Notes: a model not told the origin generated them from the letters alone. A stretch of DNA of 64,000 nt from Streptomyces sp. SID8352 (GCF_009862265.1 NZ_WWGX01000022.1:403982-467981), one strand, 5' to 3'; counted from the stretch's first letter, positions 17,233 through 26,070 are shown. Numbers and translations are program-made.

Positions 17233-17961
17233 ATGAACAGCAGCGGCAGCGGCCTCGCCGACCTCGACCGGAGGATCACGGGCTGCCGGGCCTGCCCCCG
17301 GCTGGTCGCCTGGCGCGAGGAGGTGGCCCGCACCAAGCGCGCGGCCTTCGCCGACCGGACGTACTGGGGCCGCCCGGTGCCGGGCTTCGGCCCACCCGAT
17401 GCCCGCCTGCTGATCGTCGGCCTCGCCCCGGCCGCCCACGGCGCCAACCGCACCGGACGGATGTTCACCGGCGACCGCTCCGGCGACGTGCTGTACCGGG
17501 CGCTGTACGACGTGGGCCTCGCATCCCGGCCCACCGCGGTCTCCGCCGACGACGGCCTCGAACTGCGCGGGGTGCGGCTCACCTCACCGGTGCACTGCGC
17601 GCCGCCCGCCAACAAGCCCACTCCCGGGGAGCGCGACACCTGCCGCCCCTGGCTGGTGCGCGAGCTTGACCTGCTGCGGCCCACCGTGCGCGCGGCGGTC
17701 GTCCTCGGCGCCTTCGGCTGGCAGGCCGCGCTGCCCGCGTTCGCCGCGGCGGGCTGGACGGTGCCCCGCCCCCGCCCCGTCTTCTCCCACGGGGCCCGGG
17801 CCACCCTGGAGGCGCCCGGCGGCGAGCCGCTCCGGGTCTTCGGCTGCTTCCACGTCAGCCAGCGCAACACGTTCACCGGCCGGCTCACCCCCGCGATGCT
17901 GCGCGACGTGCTGCGCACGGCGGCCGGGGCGGCGGGACTGCCGACGAAGGACGAGGAATGA
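17233..17961 (+). CDS. Uracil-DNA glycosylase, family 5 (UDGb-like)
   Basis: A 242-residue base-excision repair enzyme. The family-5 motif A is present as GLAPAAHGANRTGRMFTGD and motif B as HVSQRNTFTGRLT. Four cysteines, in CRACPR, VHCAPP and DTCRPW, can bind the [4Fe-4S] cluster of this family. Family 5 lacks the Asp/Asn of classical UDG motif A and removes uracil and some other deaminated bases. A TACCGT box ends 6 nt before the ATG, so the mRNA may be leaderless, but no TGTCRGTG element is present. Confidence 0.9.
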   Translation: MNSSGSGLADLDRRITGCRACPRLVAWREEVARTKRAAFADRTYWGRPVPGFGPPDARLLIVGLAPAAHGANRTGRMFTGDRSGDVLYRALYDVGLASRPTAVSADDGLELRGVRLTSPVHCAPPANKPTPGERDTCRPWLVRELDLLRPTVRAAVVLGAFGWQAALPAFAAAGWTVPRPRPVFSHGARATLEAPGGEPLRVFGCFHVSQRNTFTGRLTPAMLRDVLRTAAGAAGLPTKDEE

Positions 17962-18379
17962 GCGGGCGCCCGGACAGGAGTCCGCGCCGTCCGCGACGAC
18001 TCCCGTCGTCCCCGGAACGGCCGCCTCGGCCATCCCCGGGCGCGTGGGCGCGCGGGCACCACGCTCGCGGCGGTACGAGGGCGCCGTACGGCGCGTGAGT
18101 CACCGGTCTTCGTCGCGCGGGGGACGCGGCGGCGCGGCACTGGTGGTGTGCGTGCCGTGAAGGCGCCGCCGGCCGTGGTGGCCGTGTCCCGGGCCCGCGC
18201 CGCTGTGCGGGGGTGCCGTGGTGGGCGGCCTGCGGGTGGCCGTGGAGGCGGCCGCGCGGTCGTCATGGACGGGGACGGGGGAGCCGTTCACCAGTGACGG
18301 TGAAACCGGGGCCCGGAGCCGGCACCGTCCCCCTGCTGCCGCCGCCGACGCTGCCGCACCGCGGGGCCGTTCGCCACCG
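17962..18379. other. Spacer with no convincing gene
   Basis: About 420 bp. A short His/Arg-rich frame on the minus strand (18100-18291) has no ribosome-binding site or recognisable family, so it was not called. Nothing else was seen. Confidence 0.6.
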
Positions 18380-18820
18380 CTACGCGCTGACCGCCCGCGA
18401 CCAGGTGGGCTTCGTGTCCGTCAGCCGGCACAGCGCCAGGTAGAGAGGTATCGGCGGCGTGTACGGCACGGTGCCGTCGGGGCGGTGGATGAGCCCGGGG
18501 AGGACGGGGGAGTCCGGCAGGACCGCGCCGGTGGCGTAGCACGCCGGGGCGGGCCACTCCAGGGCGTAGTCGGAGTCGGACGGGACGATCCACCACCAGT
18601 GCGCCTCGTCGGCGTAGACACAGCCCACGCGCGGCAGCCGGGGCATCACCAGCGGGCCCAGCCGCGCGGGCACCGCCACCGCGTCGCAGCCCAGCGGCGC
18701 CGTCATACCGTCCGGCACGGGCAGTCGCCGGGGCAGCGCCGGAGCGCGCAGTTCGCGCTGGAGCCGTACCAGCGTGTCCATGCCGAGCGGCCGGATGCCG
18801 GTCGCGGCCCTCATAGCCAT
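18380..18820 (-). CDS. Protein of unknown function coupled to an RsbW-like ATPase
   Basis: A 146-residue soluble protein with a Trp-rich centre (ADEAHWWWIVPSDSDYALEWP) and no recognised domain. Its ATG at 18820 lies 10 nt inside the end of the ATPase gene, and a second in-frame ATG at 18814 makes an ATGA overlap with the ATPase stop, so the two are translationally coupled. GGGGA precedes the first ATG by 5 nt. Similar small proteins sit next to XRE/DUF397/ATPase loci in Streptomyces; a role as partner or target of that module is an inference. Confidence 0.7.
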   Translation of the reverse strand: MAMRAATGIRPLGMDTLVRLQRELRAPALPRRLPVPDGMTAPLGCDAVAVPARLGPLVMPRLPRVGCVYADEAHWWWIVPSDSDYALEWPAPACYATGAVLPDSPVLPGLIHRPDGTVPYTPPIPLYLALCRLTDTKPTWSRAVSA

Positions 18821-19404
18821 GCGGTCCCCGTTCCCCCGTGGATCTGCTGTCGTGCCCCGAAACCCGGTTCGGCCTCGGTCCCCCCGCCGCCGCGCGGCGG
18901 CACCGGCTTCGGACGGGCGCCCCAGCCCAGGTCGTCGCGGGGCTCCCGGGAGGTGTCCGTCCCACGCGTCAGCTCGGCCCAGACGAGCAGACCGGGGCCG
19001 TGCTCATGGGCGCCCCACGCCTCGCAGAGGGCGTCGACGAGCAGCAGCCCCCGGCCGTGCTCGTCCTCGGGCTGCCGGTCGGCCGAGGGCTGGGGCCGGC
19101 CAGGGGCGCAGCCCTCGTCGCGCACGGCTATGCGGACCAGATCGTCGTCGTCGTGCAGCTCGCAGACGATGTGCGCGCTCGCGGTGTGCACGATCGCGTT
19201 GGTGACGAGTTCGGAGACCACCAGGGCCGCCGTGTCGCGGGTGTCCTCGCCCACCGCCCAGCCGGTCAGCCGGTCCCGGGTCAGGCGTCTGGCCTGCGCG
19301 GGAGAGCCCGGATGCGCGGCCAGCTCGAAACGGAAACGGCGCTGGGCGGCGACGGCCCCCAACGGGCCGGCTCCCATGGCGGCACCGAGAACCGGACGGT
19401 TCAC
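18811..19404 (-). CDS. RsbW-like ATP-binding regulatory protein
   Basis: A 197-residue protein with the GHKL fold of anti-sigma factor kinases: N box VVSELVTNAIVHT, G1 VRDEG and G2 HGRGLLLVDALCEAWG. The C-terminus is low complexity. The start was set at the GTG at 19404, which has AGGAAC upstream; an in-frame ATG at 19377 is an alternative. Such proteins usually act next to DUF397 and XRE/DUF5753 proteins in Streptomyces development and antibiotic control. The predicted promoter at 19448-19476 lies just upstream. Confidence 0.85.
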   Translation of the reverse strand: MNRPVLGAAMGAGPLGAVAAQRRFRFELAAHPGSPAQARRLTRDRLTGWAVGEDTRDTAALVVSELVTNAIVHTASAHIVCELHDDDDLVRIAVRDEGCAPGRPQPSADRQPEDEHGRGLLLVDALCEAWGAHEHGPGLLVWAELTRGTDTSREPRDDLGWGARPKPVPPRGGGGTEAEPGFGARQQIHGGTGTAWL

Positions 19405-19447
19405 GATGGCATCAGTTCCTAAGGGCGCGGACGGAATCACGCTTGCC

Positions 19448-19501
19448 ACTATCGCCCCGCCGAGAACACTTGGCAAGTGTCACTCTGAAAAATGCAGAGT
19501 G
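19448..19501 (-). promoter_or_regulatory. Divergent promoter with two inverted repeats (candidate operator)
   Basis: On the minus strand TTGCCA (19476-19471), a 17-nt spacer and GATAGT (19453-19448) form a promoter for the ATPase gene. The perfect repeat ACACTTG-G-CAAGTGT (19466-19480) covers its -35 box, and directly beside it is CACTCTG-N7-CAGAGTG (19481-19501). The neighbouring XRE protein is the natural candidate to bind here. Confidence 0.55.
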
Positions 19502-19693
19502 CTGTGTGACGGTCTGAGCGGTCGTGGCACACTGCTCACAACAGCACGTCGAGCGGCGCCACTTCAGATCCCCGAAGGTCTGCCGCGGGCCTTCGAACGG
19601 ATCTTCGAATGGCGCCGCCGGGCTGTCCGGACGGGTCCGGACCGGTCCGGACCAACGGGCCCGTTCGCAGCAGTGCTTTCAGGAGGTGAAAGG

Positions 19694-20554
19694 GTGAGTG
19701 AGCCCCGGTCCGCGCCGACGGTCGGCCAGGTCGTCCTCGGCCGTCGACTGCTGGACCTGCGCGAACGCGCCGGACTCAAGCGCGAGGAGGCGGCCCGCGT
19801 CCTGCGCGTCGCCCCGGCCACCGTCCGCCGCATGGAGACCGCCGAGGTCGCCCTCAAGATCCCCTACCTCCAGCTGCTCCTGAAGGCCTACGGCATCCCG
19901 GACGACGAGGCGGAGATCTTCGTCCGGCTCGCCGAGGACGCCAACAAGCCCGGGTGGTGGCAGCGCTACCACGACATCCTGCCGGGCTGGTTCTCCATGT
20001 ACGTCAGCCTGGAGGGCGCGGCCTCCCTGATCCGCTCCTACGACCCCCACTTCGTCCCCGGGTTGCTCCAGACCGAGGACTACGCGCGGGGGGTCCTCCG
20101 CTCGGGCGCCATAGGCCAGACCCGGCCCGACGACATCGAACGCCATGTCGCGCTGCGCATGCGGCGCCAGGAGCTGCTGACCCGCCAGGACGCGCCCCGC
20201 CTGTGGGTCGTGATGGACGAGACCGCGCTGCACCGCGGGGTCGGCGGTCCGGAGGTGATGCGTGCCCAGATCGACAGGTTGCTCGACGCCACGAAGCTGC
20301 CCAACGTCACGCTGCAGGTCGCCCCGTTCGCCAACGGGCCGCACCCCGGCACCTACGGGCCCTTCGTGCTGTTCCGATTCGCCATGCCGGAGCTTCCGGA
20401 CATGGTCTACAGCGAGTACCTGACCGGCGCCGTCTACCTGGACGCGCGCGCCGAGGTGGCGACCCATCTCGAGGTCATGGACCGCATGGCGGCGCAGGCC
20501 GCCACGGCACATCGCACGAAGGAGATCCTCCGGGATCTCCGCAAGGAGCTGTGA
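19694..20554 (+). CDS. XRE-family regulator with DUF5753 domain
   Basis: A 286-residue DNA-binding protein. The helix-turn-helix lies at about residues 12-68 (LLDLRERAGLKREEAARVL, then VAPATVRRMETAE), and the rest is the DUF5753 domain with [19 protein letters not shown] and VPGLLQTEDYARGVL. The GTG at 19694 follows a full-strength AGGAGGTGA ribosome-binding site 6 nt away. The next gene, DUF397, starts at the base after the stop. This pair is the classic WhiJ/AbaA-like module that governs development and secondary metabolism in Streptomyces. Confidence 0.93.
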   Translation: MSEPRSAPTVGQVVLGRRLLDLRERAGLKREEAARVLRVAPATVRRMETAEVALKIPYLQLLLKAYGIPDDEAEIFVRLAEDANKPGWWQRYHDILPGWFSMYVSLEGAASLIRSYDPHFVPGLLQTEDYARGVLRSGAIGQTRPDDIERHVALRMRRQELLTRQDAPRLWVVMDETALHRGVGGPEVMRAQIDRLLDATKLPNVTLQVAPFANGPHPGTYGPFVLFRFAMPELPDMVYSEYLTGAVYLDARAEVATHLEVMDRMAAQAATAHRTKEILRDLRKEL

Positions 20555-20830
20555 ATGGATCGTATGACGTCCCACCCCGGGCCCCTCAGGCTCGGGCAGC
20601 GGATCTACAACGGGATGCCCGCCCGTGACCTGGGCAGCGAGGGCTGGCACAAACCCTGGAGCGGCGGCAACGGCGGCAACTGCCTGGAGGCCATGAAGCT
20701 CGCCGACGGCCGGATAGCCGTGCGCCAGTCCACCGATCCCGACGGTCCGGCCCTGATCTACACCTCCGCCGAGATGACCGCCTTCATCCAGGGCGCCAAG
20801 GCCGGGGAGGCGGACTTCCTGCTCTCCTGA
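20555..20830 (+). CDS. DUF397 domain protein
   Basis: A 91-residue protein with the DUF397 core (GWHKPWSGGNGGNCLEAMKL, then RIAVRQSTDPDGPALIYT and EMTAFIQGAKAGEADFL). The ATG directly follows the TGA of the XRE gene, so it is translated with it. DUF397 proteins are thought to bind and neutralise the adjacent XRE/DUF5753 regulator, as a toxin-antitoxin-like pair. The actual signal is unknown. Confidence 0.9.
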   Translation: MDRMTSHPGPLRLGQRIYNGMPARDLGSEGWHKPWSGGNGGNCLEAMKLADGRIAVRQSTDPDGPALIYTSAEMTAFIQGAKAGEADFLLS

Positions 20831-20952
20831 AGGAACGAAAATGCTGCATCCTGTTGATGATTGCTGCTAAGGCTTGGCATTGATCCGGTCACCCGCCGCG
20901 GTGGCGTTCCGCTCGCCGTGACCCAAAGGGCGGCGGCCAGGAGAATTCCCAT

Positions 20953-20987
20953 GTGTCACCCGCGTTCGCGCGGGTGACACGTGTTTT
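20953..20987 (+). terminator. Intrinsic terminator with UUCG tetraloop and T-tract
   Basis: A 12-bp perfect stem (GTGTCACCCGCG) is closed by the very stable loop TTCG, extended by three further pairs, and followed by TTTT. This is the most classical intrinsic terminator in the window. It ends the XRE-DUF397 transcript, or a small RNA in the low-GC patch at 20840-20890. Confidence 0.85.
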
Positions 20988-21267
20988 CCGGCGGTGCCGC
21001 CGCGCCGTAGGGCGCCGCCGCGCCACCGATGGCTGTCGTGCCGCCGTGCCCGTCGATGGCCCCGCTGCCACCGCTGTGCGGCCGGTTGCCGTCGTGGTCC
21101 GGTCGGAGCGGGCTGTCCGGCCGCCCTCTGGTATCCGTCCGGTTCGGCCCTCGCTCCGGCGGTGTTCCGGTCCGGCCGGTCCAGGGGCGGGGGCGGCGGT
21201 GCGGCCGGGAGCCGCGCGGGGCGGGGGTGCCGTCCGGCGTACGCGTGTGCGGGCCGGCCACGGATAT

Positions 21268-21302
21268 GGGTGCCGGGTGCCGGGTGCCGGGTGCCGGGTG
21301 CC
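21268..21302. repeat. 7-bp tandem repeat, five copies
   Basis: GGGTGCC is repeated five times without a mismatch. It is likely a slippage-prone simple repeat. Confidence 0.9.
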
Positions 21303-21483
21303 GGGGCGGGCGCGCTGGGCACGGGCCCGGGCCGGCCGACTCTCGCTGGTCACGGTTCCCGCGCCGGGCACGCCGTCACCGGCGCCGGTCGTGGGCCATG
21401 GGAACCGAACACCAGGCGGCCATGGCGCCAGTCAGCCGGCACCGATCAGGCGGCCGTCGGCGCCGACCGGATACCACGGGCAT

Positions 21484-21546
21484 CGGTCACCCGGTCACCC
21501 GGTCACCCGGTCACTCGGTCGCCGGGGGCCGGGGGCCGGGGGCCGG
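21484..21546. repeat. 9-bp and 7-bp tandem repeats
   Basis: Four copies of CGGTCACCC (the last with one change) are followed directly by about three copies of GGGGGCC. They lie near the 3' end of the gltD-like gene. Confidence 0.85.
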
Positions 21547-21563
21547 ACGGCCGCGGGCGCCGG

Positions 21564-23054
21564 TCACGCGGTCATCGGCCGGTCACGGGAACCGATCGGC
21601 GACGGCAGGCTCCCCTCGCCGCCCGACAGCAGGCGGTCCACGGCCGCCGCCACCGATCGCCCCTCCGCGACCGCCCACACGATCGACGACTGCCCCCGTG
21701 CGGCGTCCCCGGCGGCGAACACCCCCGGGACCCCGGTCGCGAAGTCCTCGTCCCGGGCGAGGGTGCCGTCGTCGTCCAGTGCCAGCCCCAACTGCCCGAT
21801 CAGCCCGTCCTCCCGGTCCGGTCCCGAGAAGCCGAGGGCGAGCAGCACCAGATCGGCGGGCAGCGTCCGCCCGGTACCCGGCTGCGGCCGCCGCTCCGTG
21901 TCCACCCCGGTCAGGCGCAGCCACCGCACATGGCCCTCCGCGTCCCCCATGAAGCGCAGCGCGCACGACGCGAACAGCCGTGCGTCCGCGTCCGACACCG
22001 GCGCCGACCGCAGCTCCCGCGCCTCCTCGTGCGCCGCCGACACCCGGTACAGCCGCGGATACGTTGGCCAGGGCTCGGCCTTCTCGTCCCGCGCCGTGCC
22101 CGGCCGGGGGCGGATGTCGAGCTGGGTCACGGAGGCCGCGCCCTCCCGCACCGCCGTCCCCAGGCAGTCCGCGCCGGTGTCGCCGCCGCCGACGATGACG
22201 ACGTGCCTCCCGGCGGCCGACAGCGGCGAGACCTCCAGATCGCCCGCGCTCACCCGGTTGGCCGACGGCAGGTACTCCATCGCCTGGTGCACCCCCGCCA
22301 GCTCCCGGCCCGGCACGTCCGCCTCCCGCCAGGCGGTCGCCCCGGTGGTGATCACCACCGCGTCGTAGCGGGCCCGCAGTTCGTCGGCGTCGATGTCCCG
22401 GCCGACCGCGACCGAGGTGCGGAACCTCGTCCCCTCCGCCCGCATCTGCCCGATCCGCCGGTCCAGCCGCCACTTCTCCAGCTTGAACTCGGGAATGCCG
22501 TACCTCAGCAGCCCGCCCGGCCGGTCGTCCCGCTCGTAGACCGCCACCGTGTGCCCGGCCCGGGTGAGCTGCTGGGCCGCCGCCAGCCCGGCGGGACCCG
22601 AGCCGATCACCGCCACCGTCCGCCCGGAGAGCCGCCCGGGCGGCAGCGGCGCGACGAAACCCTCCTCCCAGGCCCGGTCCGCCACCGCGCACTCGACGTC
22701 CTCGATGGTGACCGCCGGCCTGTTGATCGCCAGCACGCAGCCCGCCTCGCACGGCGCGGGGCACAACCTGCCCGTGAACTCCGGGAAGTTGTTCGTGGCG
22801 TGCAGCCGCTCGCTCGCCGCCCGCCAGTCCGCGCGGGAGACCAACTCGTTCCACTCGGGGATGAGGTTGCCGAGTGGGCACGCCTCGTGGCAGAACGGCA
22901 CCCCGCAGTCCATGCAGCGGTCGGCCTGCCGCTCGGCCAGGGGGAGCGGCGCCCCCGGCGCTCCCACCTCGTTCCAGTCCCGGACCCGTTCTCCGACCGG
23001 CCGACGCGGTCGCTCCTCGCGGGGCGTGGTCAGGAATCCGTGGGGATCGGCCAT
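21564..23054 (-). CDS. gltD: Glutamate synthase small subunit-like flavoprotein (orphan)
   Basis: A 496-residue NADPH-dependent oxidoreductase. The N-terminal Fe-S region has CMDCGVPFCHEACPLG and CPAPCEAGC, the FAD site is VIGSGPAGLAAAQQL, the NADPH site is IVGGGDTGADCLG, and GVFAAGDAARGQSSIVWAV lies near the end. It transfers electrons from NADPH in the GOGAT reaction. No large subunit (gltB) is adjacent, as for the second gltD-like gene of other streptomycetes, so its partner may be encoded elsewhere or it may serve another acceptor. The ATG at 23054 has AAGGAAGA upstream. Confidence 0.92.
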   Translation of the reverse strand: MADPHGFLTTPREERPRRPVGERVRDWNEVGAPGAPLPLAERQADRCMDCGVPFCHEACPLGNLIPEWNELVSRADWRAASERLHATNNFPEFTGRLCPAPCEAGCVLAINRPAVTIEDVECAVADRAWEEGFVAPLPPGRLSGRTVAVIGSGPAGLAAAQQLTRAGHTVAVYERDDRPGGLLRYGIPEFKLEKWRLDRRIGQMRAEGTRFRTSVAVGRDIDADELRARYDAVVITTGATAWREADVPGRELAGVHQAMEYLPSANRVSAGDLEVSPLSAAGRHVVIVGGGDTGADCLGTAVREGAASVTQLDIRPRPGTARDEKAEPWPTYPRLYRVSAAHEEARELRSAPVSDADARLFASCALRFMGDAEGHVRWLRLTGVDTERRPQPGTGRTLPADLVLLALGFSGPDREDGLIGQLGLALDDDGTLARDEDFATGVPGVFAAGDAARGQSSIVWAVAEGRSVAAAVDRLLSGGEGSLPSPIGSRDRPMTA

Positions 23055-23486
23055 GGCCGTCTTCCTTGCGTACGGGGTGACGGGCCGGGCGGGACGGTCG
23101 GAGCGGGCGGTGCGGACGCGGCCTTGCGGGTGCGGCGCCGGACGCGGGGCCGTCGGGTGACCGGCTCGTGCGCTGCGTGGGGTTGTGGTGTGGGCCGGCG
23201 CGTTCCGGACCGTGCTGCTCCGGCTCGTGCGAGGACCCGCGCGGTGCTGCCGGTCACCCCGCACCGTGCTCCCGGTGGGGAACCGGGCGGGCCGGACAGG
23301 GCCACCGGACGGGACCGCCGCCCGGGGTGTCACCGGCCGCCGACGGCCGGCGCCCCGTGGCCCCCGTGCGAAGGTGCCCGTCTCGTCACGGTACGCCCGT
23401 CCGGGCGATGTGCGCACGGCGTCGGGTGCGGACGGTACCGGAAGGGTGCCCTGCGGACCGGGCCGCGCCTGGCGCATCATGGGCCC
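23055..23486. other. Divergent spacer without visible gene
   Basis: About 430 bp between the divergent gltD-like and uridine-kinase-like genes. No clear promoter match or structure was found. Confidence 0.5.
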
Positions 23487-24119
23487 GTGCGACTCGAACC
23501 GATCACCTGGGACCGGCTCGGCGGCCTGCTGGCGGAGCGCCTGCTCGGCCTGGAGCCCGCGGACGGCGCCCGCTGGACCCGCGTCGCCCTCGACGGCGCC
23601 CCGGCCGCCCGCCCCGGCGATCTCGCCGAACGCATCGCCGAGGCGCTGCGCCCGCTCGGCCGCCCCTCCCTCGTCGTCGGCACGGAGGGCTTCCTCCGGC
23701 CCGCCTCGCTGCGCCTGGAGTACGGGCACCGGGACGTCGAGTCCTACTACAACGGCTGGTACGACACCGGTGCCCTGTGGCGGGAGGTCTTCGACCCTCT
23801 CGGACCGGACGGCGACGGACGCGTCCTGCCCGACCTCCGGGACCCCGTCACCGACCGGGCCACGCGCAGCCCCTACGTCTCCCTGCCGCCCGGCGGGGTC
23901 CTGCTGCTGCACGGGCCGTTCCTGCTGCGCCACTGGTTCCCCTTCGACCTCGGCGTCCACCTCACCCTCGGGCCCGGCGCCCTGCGCCGCCGCACCCCCG
24001 AGTCCGACCACTGGACCCTTCCCGCCTTCGCGCGCTACGAGCGGGAGGCCGAACCCGCCGCCCACGCCGACGTCCTGGTCCGCGCCGACGATCCGCGGCA
24101 CCCCGCGTGGAACGGGTGA
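23487..24119 (+). CDS. Uridine kinase-like protein with degenerate P-loop
   Basis: A 210-residue protein resembling the actinobacterial uridine kinase-like family (VALDGAPAARPGDLAERIAEAL, VVGTEGFLRPASLRLEYG, VESYYNGWYDTGALWREVFDPLG, PPGGVLLLHGPFLLRHWF, cited in parts). The position of the Walker A loop reads DGAPAARPGDLA and lacks the Gly-Lys-Ser/Thr needed to hold ATP phosphates, so ordinary kinase activity is doubtful. The GTG at 23487 is supported by a CATCAT box 6 nt upstream (possible leaderless start). Confidence 0.7.
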   Translation: MRLEPITWDRLGGLLAERLLGLEPADGARWTRVALDGAPAARPGDLAERIAEALRPLGRPSLVVGTEGFLRPASLRLEYGHRDVESYYNGWYDTGALWREVFDPLGPDGDGRVLPDLRDPVTDRATRSPYVSLPPGGVLLLHGPFLLRHWFPFDLGVHLTLGPGALRRRTPESDHWTLPAFARYEREAEPAAHADVLVRADDPRHPAWNG

Positions 24120-24275
24120 GACACGCGGTACCCGGGCCCCTCGGGACCGCCGGCCGCCCCCCTGCCGGCACCCCGGGCGGACCATGCCGGGCCCCATGGG
24201 GCGTGCCCCGCCGCCCCCGGGCCGCCCGGTGCGTCGCCCGCTTCCGACAAGCCGGGCAACTGGGATGATCGCCGC

Positions 24276-25070
24276 ATGACGCGAACCGACGGATACCTCC
24301 TCGACAACCGCCGCTCCGAGGCGGCGGAGCGCTTCGACGCCTTCGCCACGCTCTTCGACCCCACCACCTTCCGGCACCTGGAGGCGCTCGGCGTCGGCCC
24401 CGGCTGGCGCTGCTGGGAGGCCGGGGCCGGTGGTACCTCCGTGGTGTCCTGGCTGGCCAAGAGGGTCGGGCCGACCGGCCACGTCGTCGCCACCGACATC
24501 GACACCTCCCGCCTCGCCCCGGCCGCCCGCCCGCCCGTCGAGGTGCACCGGCACGACGTGGGCGCCGACGAGCCGCCCGGGGACGGGTTCGACCTCGTGC
24601 ACGCCCGTCTCCTCCTCGTCCATGTGCCGGACCGGGACCGCGCCCTCCGCTCGATGATCAGGGCCCTGCGGCCCGGCGGACGCCTCCTCGTCGAGGACGC
24701 CGACCCCGCCCTGCAGCCCCTGCCCTGCCCCGACGAGCACGGTCCCGAGCAGCGGCTCGCCAACCGGCTGCGGCAGGGCTTCCGCGATCTGCTCGCCGAG
24801 CGCGGCGCCGACCTCTCCTACGGCCGCCGACTGCCCCGGCTGCTGCGCGAGGCCGGACTCCGCCGCGTGGAGGCCGACGCCTTCTTCCCGGTCGCCTCGG
24901 ACGCCTGCGCCGCCCTGGAGTCCGCCACCGTCCGCCACGTCCGCGACGAGCTGGTCGCCGCCGGGGCGGCCACGGACGAGGACATCGAACGCCACCTCGC
25001 CAACGTGGCCTGCGGCGCCATGGACCTGGCTACGGCTCCGATGATCTCGGCCTGGGGCCGCAAGCCGTAG
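24276..25070 (+). CDS. SAM-dependent methyltransferase
   Basis: A 264-residue class I methyltransferase. The glycine loop is CWEAGAGGTSVVSWLAKRVG, motif II is VVATDIDTSRL, motif IV is GFDLVHARLLLVHVPDRD, and motif V is LRPGGRLLVEDADPAL. The group resembles small-molecule (UbiE-like) methyltransferases. Substrate is unknown. A GATGAT box ends 6 nt upstream of the ATG, so transcription may start at the start codon. Confidence 0.88.
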   Translation: MTRTDGYLLDNRRSEAAERFDAFATLFDPTTFRHLEALGVGPGWRCWEAGAGGTSVVSWLAKRVGPTGHVVATDIDTSRLAPAARPPVEVHRHDVGADEPPGDGFDLVHARLLLVHVPDRDRALRSMIRALRPGGRLLVEDADPALQPLPCPDEHGPEQRLANRLRQGFRDLLAERGADLSYGRRLPRLLREAGLRRVEADAFFPVASDACAALESATVRHVRDELVAAGAATDEDIERHLANVACGAMDLATAPMISAWGRKP

Positions 25071-26070
25071 CCGCCCTCGGCCGTCCGCGGGACGGGCACC
25101 ACCGCCCACCGCCCTGCCCGGAGCCACGCCCCTCGCCTCCATGCCGCGCCCCTCTCCCACGCCCGGCGAAGATCCCTTCCCCGCCCTCCCACACTCCGCC
25201 GGGACATCTCGTCCGCCCCGTCGGTCCCCGCCTCGCCGCCCGGTGGCCGCCGGGTGCCGGCGGGCACCCCCGGCGTTCGTACCGCCCCGTCCAGCCACCA
25301 CCAGCACCATGACCTCGCCCCTGTTCCTCGCCGTCCCCCTGAATCCTTGCGAAGGACGGCCTGCCGGAAACCCCGACCCGACCCGGAGCCGGCCCTGGCG
25401 TCACCCTGAGACGGAACCCGGGCCCGGGGCCCATGACGGACCCCGCGGGCACGTCCGCAGCCACGTCGTCCTCCGGGTGCGCGCCCCTGTGTCCGCGGCG
25501 GACCGCTCCGAGCGGTCGGTCGGCCTCGAACCCCTACGGGTCGCGGTACACCGAGGGGGCCGTGGGTTCCTCTCCGTACAGCCGGACGTCGAGGTGGTCC
25601 CCGGTCCGGCGCCGCACGCCATGGCAGGGCGGACGCTGCCCGGGGCCGCCGACGTTCCGGGCCGTCCCGTCAGCCATGGGCGTCCGGCCCTGCCGACGGA
25701 ACGCCTTCGACGCCCCGCGCGCGTCCGGCTGGGGGAGCAGGCCGCGCCGATGCCGGAGATCACCCACGACTCCTACGGGCCGGAGGTCGGGCGCCGCGCG
25801 CCTTCCGCTTCAGTGCCCCGGACGGCAACGTCATCGGGGCCCGGCCCTACGACTGGGCACCGCTGCGGGCCCCGCCGGGGACACCCGCCCGCCGTCCTTC
25901 CGGACCCGGCACGGCGAGAGCCGAAGCCGACGTGGGCACGTGCGCGGGCAGGGCGCGGTCCCGGCCCAGGTACGACCCGCCGACCCGTCCCCTCACGGGC
26001 GGCGTTCCGCTCCGCCGGAAGGGCCGTCCGGCACCGGCCGCCCGGCGCGGCACCCCGGCCACCGGCCCGG
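25071..26070. other. 1-kb spacer, probably decayed sequence
   Basis: No intact gene is visible on either strand between the methyltransferase and ogt. Reading frames that cross it lack consistent codon bias. The one hint of former coding is the frameshifted patch at 25700-25865. Confidence 0.6.
25700..25865 (+). pseudogene. Possible frameshifted remnant of a VOC-like gene
   Basis: One frame reads MPEITHDSYGPEVGRRA up to about 25799, and the adjacent frame then continues FRFSAPDGNVIGARPYDW. Joined, they look like the end of a glyoxalase/bleomycin-resistance (VOC) domain, where a PDGNV motif is typical. A one-base indel near 25795 would explain this. The N-terminal half of such a gene could not be recovered, and no stop follows in a sensible place, so it may be chance. 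Confidence 0.25.

Larger units (their letters stand above)
20988..21563. other. Repeat-rich spacer
   Basis: About 575 bp between the DUF397 terminator and the end of gltD. It holds several simple tandem repeats but no gene, and reading frames crossing it are repetitive and lack family similarity. Confidence 0.65.

Noticed and set aside
18100..18291. 63-residue His/Arg-rich minus-strand frame
   Set aside because: No ribosome-binding site, no family, and composition of spacer DNA.
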